Part shown: piece after piece, positions 10,685 through 19,133 of the stretch
How positions within the stretch are numbered: the first letter of the stretch is position 1
Layout: each line of letters opens with the position of its first letter
Assembly (NCBI RefSeq): GCF_007833795.1
Contig: NZ_CP032704.1
Coordinates: 1-64,000 of the forward strand
Reading direction: 5' to 3'
DNA from: Candidatus Pantoea soli
GTDB taxonomy: Bacteria > Pseudomonadota > Gammaproteobacteria > Enterobacterales > Enterobacteriaceae
Length of the DNA stretch: 64,000 nucleotides
The notes under the pieces: generated by a model
What the model saw: only the letters and a program-made list of their open reading frames with translations
Databases searched by the model: none
What the model was told of the DNA's origin: nothing
Program-made: the position numbers and the translations under genes

Positions 10685-11827
10685 TTATTGTGCTGACGGA
10701 TCTGTCATTGAGAGAGAAATTGCCGAGTCAGAATTTTTCTGCTCAGGTTTTTTGTACTCGCTGGCTTTAACTTTTACGCCGGTAGACAGACTCTGGAGAT
10801 TAGAGACAATTACCTGCTGGCCAGCTTTAAGCCCATCAGTGATCTGCCACTGACCATTTGTCATCTGACCGGTAGAGACCGACTGCTGTTTAGCCTGTTT
10901 TTTATCATCCACGACAAACACATAGGGAGTACCCTTATTGTTTCGCATGATGGCAGACTGAGGGACGAGAATGCCTTCCTGCTCAACACCCTGCAGGATA
11001 GTGCTGTGAACAAACATGCCGGGAAGCAGGACATTATCCGGGTTAGGAAACTGTGCCCGGAGGGTAACCGTGCCGGTCCCTTCATCAACATTCACTTCAG
11101 AAAATTCCAGCTTTCCTTCGTGGTTATAAGCCGTTCCGTCTTCAAGCGTCAGCTGGACCGCTGCTTCATGAGGACTGACAGCTTTCAGCTGACCCTTTGC
11201 CAGTGCGCGACGTAGCTTCAGCAGATCGCTTGAAGACTGGCTGACATCGACGTTTATCGGGTCGGTCTGCGTGATGGTTGCCAGCGCATCGCTTTGCCCG
11301 TCAGTCACCAGAGCGCCTTCGGTAACGGATGACCGGCTGATCCGCCCACTGATGGGGGCCCTTACCCTGGTGTAATCCAGGTTAACCTGGGCTGTCTTGA
11401 GATCAGCCTTAGCCTTGGCGTAGTCAGAAACGGCCTCATCATAGGTCTGCTTGCTGACCGCATTCGATTTGATTAGCGTCCGGTAGCGGTTAAGAACGAA
11501 TTCGGCATTTACTTTTTGTGCATTTGCCTTTTCCAGGCTTGCCTCATATGTCGAGGCATCTATCTGATAAAGCTGATCGCCTGCTTTAACTTCACTTCCC
11601 TCTTTGAAAAGACGTTTGAGAATGATGCCGCTTACCTGAGGCCGCACTTCTGCTGTTCTTATCGCGGTTGTTCTGCCCGGTAAGGACATGGAAACCGCTA
11701 CGGGCTGTGACTGGAGGGTGATGACGTCGACGTCTAAAACATCACCCTGTTTATTACTACTTTTTTCCTGGCTGTCGCATGCAGTGACCATCAGACTCAG
11801 GCACAACAACGTCAATCTAAGCTTCAT
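10685..11827 (-). CDS. RND periplasmic adaptor lipoprotein (AcrA-like)
   Basis: A 380-residue membrane-fusion protein with a lipobox (LMVTAC, cysteine at residue 17). It then shows the lipoyl half [20 protein letters not shown], a helical hairpin and the second half [19 protein letters not shown], which are standard for AcrA/MexA. It links the permease to the outer-membrane duct. It is the first gene of the operon and is preceded by palindromic sites likely bound by the distal TetR protein. Intact by length and domain order. Confidence 0.92.
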   Translation of the reverse strand: MKLRLTLLCLSLMVTACDSQEKSSNKQGDVLDVDVITLQSQPVAVSMSLPGRTTAIRTAEVRPQVSGIILKRLFKEGSEVKAGDQLYQIDASTYEASLEKANAQKVNAEFVLNRYRTLIKSNAVSKQTYDEAVSDYAKAKADLKTAQVNLDYTRVRAPISGRISRSSVTEGALVTDGQSDALATITQTDPINVDVSQSSSDLLKLRRALAKGQLKAVSPHEAAVQLTLEDGTAYNHEGKLEFSEVNVDEGTGTVTLRAQFPNPDNVLLPGMFVHSTILQGVEQEGILVPQSAIMRNNKGTPYVFVVDDKKQAKQQSVSTGQMTNGQWQITDGLKAGQQVIVSNLQSLSTGVKVKASEYKKPEQKNSDSAISLSMTDPSAQ

Positions 11828-11852
11828 AAGTTACCTGTTTTGAGATTTTTCA

Positions 11853-11880
11853 TTCTCGTTTTTGAGAACGTATATTCTCA
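11853..11880. promoter_or_regulatory. Candidate TetR operator of the RND pump
   Basis: Two interlocking inverted repeats share one arm: TTCTC-gttttt-GAGAA at 11853-11868 and TGAGAA-cgtata-TTCTCA at 11863-11880. They sit 25-53 bases upstream of the adaptor start. On the minus strand, TTGATC and GAGAAT with a 17-base gap could be the -35 and -10, with the -10 inside the operator. Binding would block initiation. This is inference from symmetry and position. Confidence 0.55.
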
Positions 11881-12042
11881 TTACGAAATCACAGAAGATC
11901 AACGTCATAACGGAAAATTTACAGTCTGAAATGGACTTGAGAACCGTCGAGGATGAGCTAACGTAATGAAAAATAATTAAAATAATTTTTACATTCTATG
12001 TTCAGGTCACGTGACAGTGCCGTGTCGAATGTTTGAATGAAG

Positions 12043-12548
12043 GTCCGCTTCTGGCACAAAGCGGACGTTAGTATCAAAAACTGATGGCCCCCTACGGCTC
12101 CCCGGCGTTGCCGGGTCGTCAGCCCAACTACGCTAACCGGCCGTGCCGGTAAGCTCCGCCGGACCGCGAAGCGTTCCGGGCCTGACGGCTGGGGTCTGAT
12201 GGCAACCGCCAGGTCAACCCCTGCAGCGGGCGTGCGCCCGCGCGTTCACTGGCCACAAAAGGACGTGGCCGCTGAGGACCGGCCCGGCACCGTGTTGTGC
12301 CGTTCCGGGGCTGTGCCCTGTTCATCCTTCCGCGTTGTGTTTCGTTTCCCGGGTCCCTTCGCCGTGCAGAAACCTGGCACCCGGGCGTCTTCACGCAAGG
12401 GGCGCGAGCTAAACGGCGGCACCCGGTCCCTTCGGGCTGCGGCTTTGCCGTTTCCCCCTGCGTTCAGCCTGATGCCCGGTCGCCCGTTCTGCCCCCACGG
12501 CGACGGAACTCGGAGAAACATCACATGCAACCACACGGGAGAAACAAC
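12043..12548 (+). repeat. Long structured 5' leader cassette, copy 2
   Basis: It begins with the palindrome at 12043-12066, then the GC-rich core 12081-12206. A further segment, from CAGGTCAACCCCTGCAG to GTGGCCGCTGAGGACC (12211-12280), is also shared with the copies at 15727 and 24028. Its last bases supply GGGAG for the methyltransferase start. The remainder is GC-rich with no supported gene. Position ahead of a + strand leading-region gene fits an Frpo/ssi-type single-stranded promoter, which is inference. Confidence 0.6.
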
Positions 12549-14249
12549 ATGTCACAGCAGAACGTCAACACCACGGCTCCAGAATCTAAAGAATCATCTC
12601 TTTTTAACGACCAGGGCGATCACTGTGAGGCGGGGGAGCTGCTGGGTGACAGCTTCTTTGCGCCGGTAGAGTCGGATCTGATTGATTCCCTGCTGGGACG
12701 CTATCAGCACACCCGGGCGAAAATTGAAGCCATCGCCAGCATGGTGACCAGCGGTGAAAACGCGCCTGCGGTGGCGCATTTTATCAGCGGCAACCTGAGC
12801 AGCCGCCGGGGTTATTATGGCCGCACCGTGGGGGAAATGTTCAGCGTGCCGGGCGCGGTCGCGTCCCTGAATTCGGCATTCTGGCAGGAGGCGTTAGACC
12901 TGACGGACGTTTACCAGTACATGCCCAACGACCGCCGCAACGAGTGGAATGAGCAGATCCGCGAAATGGCCGCGCCGGACTTTGAAGAAAAAACGGTACG
13001 CGCCACGCTGTCTGAGCTGTTGTTCTCGCGTGAGAAGTTTTTTGCGGAGCGCATAGACGGCATTTTCCGCAACCTGTCCGGGGAGCACGTCACCAACCGC
13101 CCGGAGGGCTTTGGTAAGCGCATGATTATGGCGCGCGTATACGATGAGTGGGGCGGCAACAATTACGATCGCACCGGCTACATCGATGACCTGCGCCAGG
13201 TGATCGCGAAATTCATGGGCCGCGATGCCACCAGCTACCGCACCACAGACAAAATTTTGCAGATTGCCCGAAAGCGTGCCGGGGAATGGCTGACACTCGA
13301 CGGGGGCGCGCTGCGCGTGAAAGCCTTTCTGAAAGGTACGGCGCATCTTGAAATCCATCCCGATATGGCCTGGCGTCTCAATGACATTCTGGCGTTTCTG
13401 TATCCGGCGGCGATCCCGGCTGAGCACCGGCAGAAGCCGCGCACAAAGTCGAAGACCTTTAACCTGGCGTCGAACCTGCTGCCGTTCAGCGTGCTGAGCG
13501 AACTCAGCGAGCTTGAGATCGAGCGCACCGAGCCGCAGCAGCGTAACCGCTGGGAAGAGCCACGGCAGCCGGTTACCACCAACCCGAATAACCGCCGCTT
13601 TAAGAACCTGATGGACTTCGATAAAGGCGTGCGCGCCGAGGCTGAAAAGGTGCTGATGAGCATCGGCGGGGTGAAGATGGCCAGAAACGCGTTTACCTGG
13701 TTTGAGTTCGACTACGACCCGACCACGGCAATTCAGGATATTCAGCTGAGCGGCGCGCTGCCCGATCAGAAAACGCACCAGTTTTACCCGACAACCCAGG
13801 CGCTGGCCACGCAGCTGCTGGACGAAGTGAACATTCAGGAGGGAGAAACCTGCCTGGAGCCAAGCGCGGGTATGGGCGGACTCGCCGACCAGATGCCAAA
13901 AACATCGACCACCTGCGTGGAAATCTCGCCGCTGCATTGCCGCGTTCTGGAGGCCAAAGGCCACACCGTGATCGAGGGCGACTTTCTGCAGTGGGCGCAG
14001 GAAACCCGCCAGCGCTTTGACGTCGTGGTGATGAATCCACCCTACAGCGAAGGCCGCGCCGTGGCGCATCTGAATACAGCCGCTGCGCTGGTAAAAGAGG
14101 GCGGCCGCCTGGGGGCCATACTGCCAGCGGGAATGGACACAAAAGGCGTGCTGCCGGGCTGGGACTGCAGCTGGTCTGAACCTATGGAGGGCATGTTCGC
14201 GGGTACGGGGGTACGCGTGGTGCGTCTCATGGCGTACAAGCCGGAGTAA
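12549..14249 (+). CDS. DNA N6-adenine methyltransferase-like plasmid protein (DUF4942-type)
   Basis: A 566-residue protein. The C-terminal third is a SAM-dependent methyltransferase: motif I is CLEPSAGMGGLADQM and the catalytic motif is NPPY. The N-terminal and middle parts resemble the DUF4942-type region common in plasmid methyltransferases; that family name is from memory and less certain. I chose ATG 12549 because GGGAG precedes it and its N-terminus (MSQQNVNTTAPES) matches the starts of two other leader-linked genes; a longer upstream frame lacks support. It could protect incoming plasmid DNA from restriction. No endonuclease partner is next to it. Confidence 0.8.
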   Translation: MSQQNVNTTAPESKESSLFNDQGDHCEAGELLGDSFFAPVESDLIDSLLGRYQHTRAKIEAIASMVTSGENAPAVAHFISGNLSSRRGYYGRTVGEMFSVPGAVASLNSAFWQEALDLTDVYQYMPNDRRNEWNEQIREMAAPDFEEKTVRATLSELLFSREKFFAERIDGIFRNLSGEHVTNRPEGFGKRMIMARVYDEWGGNNYDRTGYIDDLRQVIAKFMGRDATSYRTTDKILQIARKRAGEWLTLDGGALRVKAFLKGTAHLEIHPDMAWRLNDILAFLYPAAIPAEHRQKPRTKSKTFNLASNLLPFSVLSELSELEIERTEPQQRNRWEEPRQPVTTNPNNRRFKNLMDFDKGVRAEAEKVLMSIGGVKMARNAFTWFEFDYDPTTAIQDIQLSGALPDQKTHQFYPTTQALATQLLDEVNIQEGETCLEPSAGMGGLADQMPKTSTTCVEISPLHCRVLEAKGHTVIEGDFLQWAQETRQRFDVVVMNPPYSEGRAVAHLNTAAALVKEGGRLGAILPAGMDTKGVLPGWDCSWSEPMEGMFAGTGVRVVRLMAYKPE

Positions 14250-14262
14250 CGGACAGAAAAAA

Positions 14263-14282
14263 GGCAGGGTGTTAACCCTGCC
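14263..14282 (+). terminator. Strong hairpin after the methyltransferase gene
   Basis: A perfect 8-bp stem (GGCAGGGT and ACCCTGCC) with loop GTTA lies 13 bases after the stop. It has no following T-run, so it may be a rho-assisted end or an mRNA 3' stabiliser rather than a classic terminator. Confidence 0.5.
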
Positions 14283-14354
14283 AGATTCCGCCCCTGGTAT
14301 CAGCGACGAAGCCGGGGCATCAGAGAAACACTGACCACAGAACAGGAGATCAAT

Positions 14355-14720
14355 GTGTCTACCGCGCAAACCTTAACACTGGATAACCAGACAGTAAACC
14401 CGCAAGTAAGTGATAAACGTGAACCGGTACGTATGGACGTTATCGAAGAGATTGCCGCGCTGGCTGCAGGAACGGAAAGACCGGCGCTCATCTGGGGCAA
14501 TACGGACCGGGCAACGGTGGCCGCAGAGGCGTTATGGGTCTTTGCCAGACGCACCGGGCTGGACGGTCGCGGAGATGAGGCGTTAACAGCCGTGCAGGAC
14601 CTGATAGCCAACCTGATGCATCTGTGCGGGCAGGAGGGGATAACAGACAGCGAAACGACATTTGCGTCACTGGTCAGTTTGGCAGAAATGCATTATCAGG
14701 CTGAGCTGGACGAATGTTGA
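14355..14720 (+). CDS. Hypothetical plasmid protein, 121 residues
   Basis: I do not recognise it. It starts at GTG 14355, with AGGAG seven bases upstream; the ATG two bases earlier is in another frame and stops quickly. The product is acidic and largely helical, with no signal peptide or membrane segment (for example EEIAALAAGTERPALIWGN and VQDLIANLMHLCGQ). It follows the methyltransferase by about 100 bases on the same strand in the leading region, so an establishment or anti-defence role is possible but unproven. Confidence 0.6.
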   Translation: MSTAQTLTLDNQTVNPQVSDKREPVRMDVIEEIAALAAGTERPALIWGNTDRATVAAEALWVFARRTGLDGRGDEALTAVQDLIANLMHLCGQEGITDSETTFASLVSLAEMHYQAELDEC

Positions 14721-14971
14721 AAGCAGCAAGCGCGGGGTGCCAGGAGATAGATTTGGGGTGATGGCGGTAAGGACACTGTTGCCGACCGTGAGCCCCAGAG
14801 TTCGTCTGCAGCACAGTTTTTTGCGAAGCGGCAGGGCGGGGATCTGCCTCACTGAATTATCATCCGGTGGCGTGGTGAAAGGTAAGTCACCGGGTTATTC
14901 TGCCCAACACTCTAGAGGCGCATATTGTATACAGGCATAATCTTGCTCAGACACAGTCAAAAGGATCAGAT

Positions 14972-15277
14972 ATGAGCTTAGTTGGATGCATTACGATGTG
15001 TTTCATTTTTTACCCGGCTATATTTGCGCTCTCATATTTTATGAGATGCTGGATCACTTTTGCATTTGGTTTATTCGCAATATGCATGGGGTCTTTTGGT
15101 ACATACTTCTGTTATTACGATAAGGAATTCTGGTACGGATATATCCCAAACTGGAGTATTGCCGCACAAATTGGATTCGGTCATTCAGCCCTGCTTTCTG
15201 CTATTATGTATCTGTTAGTCTTCGTGTTACTTACAAGCAGGTTTAATAAAATGCTGGAACGCTACAATCTGCATTGA
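14972..15277 (+). CDS. Small integral membrane protein, 101 residues
   Basis: Three or four hydrophobic segments fill the protein: CITMCFIFYPAIFALSYF, ITFAFGLFAICMGSFGTYF and LLSAIMYLLVFVLL. It ends in a short basic tail. AAAGGA lies seven bases before ATG 14972. Base composition is more AT-rich than its neighbours, suggesting separate acquisition. No family recognised. A terminator follows at 15337. Confidence 0.55.
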   Translation: MSLVGCITMCFIFYPAIFALSYFMRCWITFAFGLFAICMGSFGTYFCYYDKEFWYGYIPNWSIAAQIGFGHSALLSAIMYLLVFVLLTSRFNKMLERYNLH

Positions 15278-15336
15278 CAACCTGCCTGGACAGTGCGGCA
15301 TCTCAGTCAAAAAGTGTTGCAGGCAAGATAATGCGC

Positions 15337-15356
15337 AGCCCCGAAAGGGGCTTTTT
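15337..15356 (+). terminator. Rho-independent terminator
   Basis: AGCCCC-GAAA-GGGGCT is followed by a T-run, about 60 bases after the membrane-protein stop. The same hairpin recurs at 17442. Confidence 0.8.
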
Positions 15357-15407
15357 AATGCCCGCTGGCTGGCTGGCAATGGCTGAGCCGGTTGTGGGCA
15401 ACGCCTG

Positions 15408-16017
15408 AAAAAGCGGGCGGCCCTGCGGGCCGGAGAAAGCCGGTGCTGACGCACCGCCTCTCTCCCTTCGCCTGCGCTTTCTCTCTCCGGGACGCTGTCT
15501 CACGGTCTTCTCTCTCTGCTTCCTGCTTCTGTCCGTTCTGCTGTGCGGCAGCTGCTGCTCCGGTTTCCTGTCCCTGAAGGTCAATGGCATAAACAGCCTG
15601 ATGGCCCCCTCCGGCTCCCCGGCATTGCCGGGTCGTCAGCCCCACTGCGCTAACCGGCCGTGCCAGTAAGCTCCGCCGGACCGCGAAGCGTTCCGGGCCT
15701 GCCGGCTGGGGTCTGATGGCAACTGCCAGGTCAACCCCTGCAGCCGGCTGCGCCGGCGCGTTCACTGGCCACAAAAGGACGTGGCCGCTGAGGACGCCCG
15801 CGTTGCGGTCGGGTGTGTGCCTGCTCATCTCCGGCGCGGTGGTCATGTTGCGGTACGTCCCACGCGGCGGGCGAATCCAAGCACCGTCATTCATCAGATA
15901 CAAGGGTGAAGTGCACGCCTGCGGCGCCCTTGTATCTGCTGCCTGCCGTTGCTTCTCAGCCCTTTGCCGCGAGGAACTAACCGAGACATGAATTAACCAC
16001 CTGACAGGAGAACCAGC
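15408..16017 (+). repeat. Long structured 5' leader cassette, copy 3
   Basis: Modules in order: a GC hairpin (GGCCCTGCGGGCC), a pyrimidine-rich tract (about 15459-15597), the core repeat (15598-15723), a segment ending GTGGCCGCTGAGGAC (about 15728-15795), and a module (about 15884-15975) with inverted arms ACAAGGGTG-AAG ... GCGGCGCCCTTGT. The same modules recur in order at 23752-24330. It ends with AGGAG before the DUF1419-like start. It holds no supported gene in about 600 bases. Confidence 0.75.
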
Positions 16018-16521
16018 ATGCACACACAAAACGTCAACGTCGCCGCTTCAGAATCTTCCAAAACATGGGTTAACGGCCAGGGCAAACCGGCTGACAACCT
16101 GGTTTTTGTGCGCGTCGATACGGGAAAAATATTCAGCCAGGCCATTGAGCTTAAAGACGGGAGCGTCGTGGCGCTTTTCAACTTTGAGACGCTGGAAGAA
16201 CTGAAATTGCAGTACGGTGATATGGCGCTGATGACCGAATCTGAGGCCGATGCCCTGTTTTGCACGCGTCTTTTCAGGCCGTGGGAAGAAATTACCGAGG
16301 CGCGCTGGATTGATCAGCTGACCGTGCTACCGCCGCTGGACTGGAAATCAACCCCGGCAGGCGAAACGTTCAAGTGCAGCGAGATGTATTCAGGCAAGGT
16401 GACGCACATTTTTGCGCACATTCGCGGGCGTTATTTTGAGTGCCAGGACTATGCCTCGAAGAAACATGCGGATCTGGTGCTGAGTGCCGTGCTGGCAATG
16501 GCAGGGAATAACACGCATTAA
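16018..16521 (+). CDS. DUF1419-like plasmid protein, 167 residues
   Basis: A soluble protein. Its C-terminal 70 residues (WIDQLTVLPPLDW, then FKCSEMYSGKVTHIFAHIRG) resemble the DUF1419 family of plasmid proteins; this is recognition from memory. The N-terminus MHTQNVNVAASESSKTW is nearly the same as those of the proteins at 12549 and 24331, though the rest differs. AGGAG lies eight bases before ATG. Function unknown; the leader-linked position suggests expression early after transfer. Confidence 0.65.
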   Translation: MHTQNVNVAASESSKTWVNGQGKPADNLVFVRVDTGKIFSQAIELKDGSVVALFNFETLEELKLQYGDMALMTESEADALFCTRLFRPWEEITEARWIDQLTVLPPLDWKSTPAGETFKCSEMYSGKVTHIFAHIRGRYFECQDYASKKHADLVLSAVLAMAGNNTH

Positions 16522-16546
16522 AAAAGCAGGCCTGAGCCTGCTCTCT
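16521..16546 (+). terminator. Hairpin after the DUF1419-like gene
   Basis: GCAGGC-CTGA-GCCTGC starts at 16526, directly after the stop, and is preceded by an A-run and followed by a weak CTCTCTT tract. Confidence 0.55.
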
Positions 16547-16607
16547 TAACGGCCGGGCGTGCAGCAACACGGTTCGGCCAGCATCAAAACACGAAGGAGT
16601 TAACTTT

Positions 16608-16931
16608 ACGTCTGATGCACGCATCCTCGCACACGCGAACCTGGCTGTAAACCTCTCTGCGCTGGCACCGTCCGCGACGGAGCATGGCCCCCTGACGGCG
16701 GCGCAGTTTATGGAGCTGTACGCGTACATCTGCGAAGCAGGCTCATTTGCCGGATTCAGCGCCGTGCCGTGGGAAGAACTCGGCCTGTGCAGCGTTATCG
16801 ATGAGCCGACCGACGAGCCGGAAGGGCTGCGCATTTATCTGCGTGACGGCTGGCCGGTAGCCGTGCTGGAGTTCGACGTGGGCTACAGGGTTATCCCTGG
16901 CATGATCACCAACCGCTGGCAGCAGAGCTGA
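16608..16931 (+). CDS. Hypothetical protein, possible ACG start
   Basis: The frame is open from well upstream to 16931. AAGGAG at 16594-16599 is ideally spaced (8 bases) for ACG 16608, giving 107 residues that begin TSDARILAHANLAVNLSALA. The first in-frame ATG (16710) has no ribosome site and would remove the helical N-terminus. So either ACG is used or the start codon has mutated from ATG. The rest (EELGLCSVIDEPTDEPEGL, WPVAVLEFDVGYRVIPG) looks like a normal folded protein of unknown function. Confidence 0.5.
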   Translation, partial: TSDARILAHANLAVNLSALAPSATEHGPLTAAQFMELYAYICEAGSFAGFSAVPWEELGLCSVIDEPTDEPEGLRIYLRDGWPVAVLEFDVGYRVIPGMITNRWQQS

Positions 16932-17060
16932 GAACAGCACGGCGGTTTACGGCTTTGACTGCTTTTTGTTTGCTGGCGTGGTGTATGACAGGCCAGCGGG
17001 ATATACTGACAGCAGGGCGCAGAAAAGGCTGCGGCCCTGCCCGAAAGGGAGAATCAACGG

Positions 17061-17264
17061 ATGTCGGCAACCGATATGAACGAGCTGAACAGTAACCGAA
17101 TTAACGCGGAAATCGCCAAACTGATGGCGGAAACGCAAAAGCTGAACGCAGAGGCGGGCAAGCTGAACCGTGAGACGTTCTGGTATCCGGTGGCGGTTTC
17201 AACCGGCATGATCGGAGCTGTGGCAACGGTGACTGTACTGATTATGAAGGTGTTGGGTGTTTAA
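17061..17264 (+). CDS. Small coiled-coil membrane protein, 67 residues
   Basis: The N-terminal 40 residues form a heptad-like amphipathic helix (NRINAEIAKLMAETQKLNAE). One membrane segment at the C-terminus follows (WYPVAVSTGMIGAVATVTVLI). The plan resembles small phage and plasmid membrane proteins of unknown role. GGGAGA precedes the start by about eight bases. The next small membrane gene begins 11 bases after its stop, so they are probably co-expressed. Confidence 0.6.
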   Translation: MSATDMNELNSNRINAEIAKLMAETQKLNAEAGKLNRETFWYPVAVSTGMIGAVATVTVLIMKVLGV

Positions 17265-17275
17265 AGGGAGGTTTC

Positions 17276-17434
17276 ATGCCTGAGCATTTCGCAGATCCCG
17301 GATCAGTTACAGGGTTTAAAATTTTAGCTGCCGTGGCAATAGTAATGCTGTTATACGGCCTGACAGGGCTAGTCAGTAATCTTCAGTGGTGCGCAGAGAC
17401 GCGCAGAGAGCGCAAAAAAAAGCGCAAAGCCTGA
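17276..17434 (+). CDS. Small membrane protein, 52 residues
   Basis: A single hydrophobic segment (ILAAVAIVMLLYGLTGLV) is followed by a very basic tail (RRERKKKRKA), so the C-terminus should stay in the cytoplasm. AAGGGAGG lies four bases before ATG 17276. It is paired with the preceding coiled-coil membrane protein and closed by a terminator at 17442. No family recognised. Confidence 0.5.
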   Translation: MPEHFADPGSVTGFKILAAVAIVMLLYGLTGLVSNLQWCAETRRERKKKRKA

Positions 17435-17441
17435 CATCAAT

Positions 17442-17461
17442 AGCCCCGAAAGGGGCTTTTT
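17442..17461 (+). terminator. Rho-independent terminator
   Basis: AGCCCC-GAAA-GGGGCT with a T-run, eight bases after the stop of the 52-residue protein. It has the same hairpin as at 15337. Confidence 0.85.
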
Positions 17462-17530
17462 AATGCCTGCAGCCCCGTATCACATGTGCATTCATCTGAC
17501 ATTGCCAGGCGGCAGCGGCTGCGCAGCATC

Positions 17531-18082
17531 CTACTCGTTACCGTAGATATGCTGACAAAGTTTGCTCGCGTCCCAGCTGGGCTGCGCCAGTTGTGGAAAT
17601 TCGCTGATTACTTTTTTCGGATCGGTATTACTGGTAATCAGATAATCATTCGGGATTTCGTGGACGCCACGGTCAACAGCAAAATAATAACGTTTTCCAG
17701 GCTGAGGGATAAAAGGCAGCTTCTTTATAAGGTGATAATTGGTAAAAGGCCCCAAAGGAAAAGATTGCTTTCTGACCGTATAGATCTGTTGAACGGCCAG
17801 AAGTTTACCAGGCTGAATTTTGAGGATGAAAACTCTTCTGCTCGTGTCAAACATACTGGGCTTGACTGTATAAGTCTCGGTTCTGTCGTAACACTCTCCC
17901 TTATTTTCATAACGTAGAAGGGTAACACTTCCTGCTATTTCCTCCTGCTGTATGAGCAGGGTAGCAGCATCAGAACCGGTATAGTCCTGGTGCAGCCGTG
18001 GCACCAGGTTTGAGCATCCTGAAAGAATTAAGGCTGAAGTAAGAACGACCAGGGACAGAGAGTTGTTCAAAAGTGACGGCAT
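17531..18082 (-). CDS. Hypothetical lipoprotein, 183 residues
   Basis: A lipoprotein signal is clear (VVLTSALILSGC, cysteine at residue 23). The mature part is beta-rich and basic with no motif I recognise (SVTLLRYENKGECYDR, GKRYYFAVDRGVHEIPNDY). AAGGAG precedes the start by nine bases. It is the only well-supported minus-strand gene between 12 and 26 kb, so it is not placed for expression from the incoming strand. An envelope function is likely; nothing more can be said. Confidence 0.7.
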   Translation of the reverse strand: MPSLLNNSLSLVVLTSALILSGCSNLVPRLHQDYTGSDAATLLIQQEEIAGSVTLLRYENKGECYDRTETYTVKPSMFDTSRRVFILKIQPGKLLAVQQIYTVRKQSFPLGPFTNYHLIKKLPFIPQPGKRYYFAVDRGVHEIPNDYLITSNTDPKKVISEFPQLAQPSWDASKLCQHIYGNE

Positions 18083-18233
18083 GTCTGTTATCTCCTTAAG
18101 GCTGACGGTAGCCGTTATCGGCAGACAAACAAAAATTTTTTACCTCCCTGTGTCGGAAAATGATGACCAGCGTGCGGATCGCTGATTCTGAGCAACAGGA
18201 AGCCCTGCGCTACAACCGCAAAGGCCAGAACGG

Positions 18234-18536
18234 CAGGCCGCCCTGCGGGCCGGGGAAAACCGGTGCTGACGCACCGGTCATCTCCCTTCGCCTGCGCTTT
18301 CTCTCTCCGGGACGCTGTCTTACGGTCTTCTCTCTCTGCTTCCTGCTGCTGTTAGTCCCTTTACTGTGCTGCAGTTGCTTCACCAGTTTTCTTCCACTGA
18401 AAGGCAAATACATAAACAGCCTGATGGCCCCTCCGGCTCCCCGGCGTTGTCGGGTCGTCAGCCCCACTCCGCTAACCGGCTGTGCCAGTTAGCTCCGCCG
18501 CGCCGCGCAGGCGCGTTCCGGGCCTGACGGCAACGG
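18234..18536 (+). repeat. Structured leader cassette, copy 4 (3' truncated)
   Basis: GC hairpin, pyrimidine-rich tract and core (18421-18536) match copies 3 and 5. The downstream modules are missing, and sequence changes abruptly to AT-rich DNA after about 18540. That junction marks the left edge of the peptide island. Confidence 0.75.
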
Positions 18537-18955
18537 CCGTAATGATAAAAGAAGACTTGCTTAAACATGTTTAGACTGGAAAACCATTTTGAAAACAGCA
18601 AAGCGGAAAATGATATGAAAAGCTAAGGCATTATTACCCTTTCATTTAATTTCTGCGTGGTATTGATAAATATGAAATTATCACAATGGTTAATCATTAT
18701 TTTTTTTTATGTTTATCGTCGCATTTCTATTGGGGTTGTTGATGGTTTTTTGCCACTTTACAAAAAATTCATTGTTTTAAACTCATGATTATAATGGTTA
18801 TTTACAATTATGGCCATATAATGCCCCATAATTTTATTATTTTTTGTTCTTTTTCAGGGTTTTTATTCATTAGTTAATCTTTATTTGACGCTCGCCTGTG
18901 TAATTTTATGTAAATAATGTTATTTATCAGCTGGATAGACATCGTTGCTTTTGTT

Positions 18956-19010
18956 TTGACATATTTTTTTAACATCGTTATTTTAATTTCACCAAAACGA
19001 AACTTTTGGT
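18956..19010 (+). promoter_or_regulatory. Promoter and operator-like hairpin of the peptide operon
   Basis: TTGACA (18956-18961), a 17-base gap and TATTTT (18979-18984) make a good sigma-70 promoter, with a start expected near 18991. The transcript would begin at a perfect inverted repeat, ACCAAAA-cgaaac-TTTTGGT (18991-19010), which could be an operator or a 5' stabilising hairpin. The 400 bases upstream (18540-18955) are very AT-rich. They hold a second weaker TTGACG-16-TATGTA pair (18885-18912) and an inverted repeat TGATAA/TTATCA (18664-18683), but no gene. Confidence 0.6.
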
Positions 19011-19055
19011 GTAAATAAGCAAACTCAACTTCAAACTTAAATAAGGATATGCATC

Positions 19056-19124
19056 ATGAAAATGATCAAACGCGCTCCTAAAGCTAAACGTGTAGACTTC
19101 TCTGTAATGTACGCTGGTAAGTAA
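19056..19124 (+). CDS. 22-residue cationic peptide, candidate RiPP or microcin precursor
   Basis: The peptide begins MKMIKRAPKAKR and ends VMYAGK. Seven of 22 residues are Lys or Arg against one Asp. The Shine-Dalgarno AAGGA is eight bases upstream. It follows a strong promoter and is itself followed by a terminator hairpin, which would make the peptide message far more abundant than the downstream genes; precursor genes of microcins and RiPPs often have this layout. There is no cysteine and no serine/threonine-rich core, so lanthionine, sactionine or extensive azole chemistry is unlikely. It could act unmodified, carry a novel modification, or be a signal peptide. Too short for standard gene finders. 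Confidence 0.6.
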   Translation: MKMIKRAPKAKRVDFSVMYAGK

Positions 19125-19133
19125 TAAATAAAA

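Noticed and set aside
14763..14940. Short plus-strand ORF between 14355 and 14972 genes
   Set aside because: Overlaps the 14355 gene end, no site, no domain pattern; the 250-base gap appears to hold no gene.
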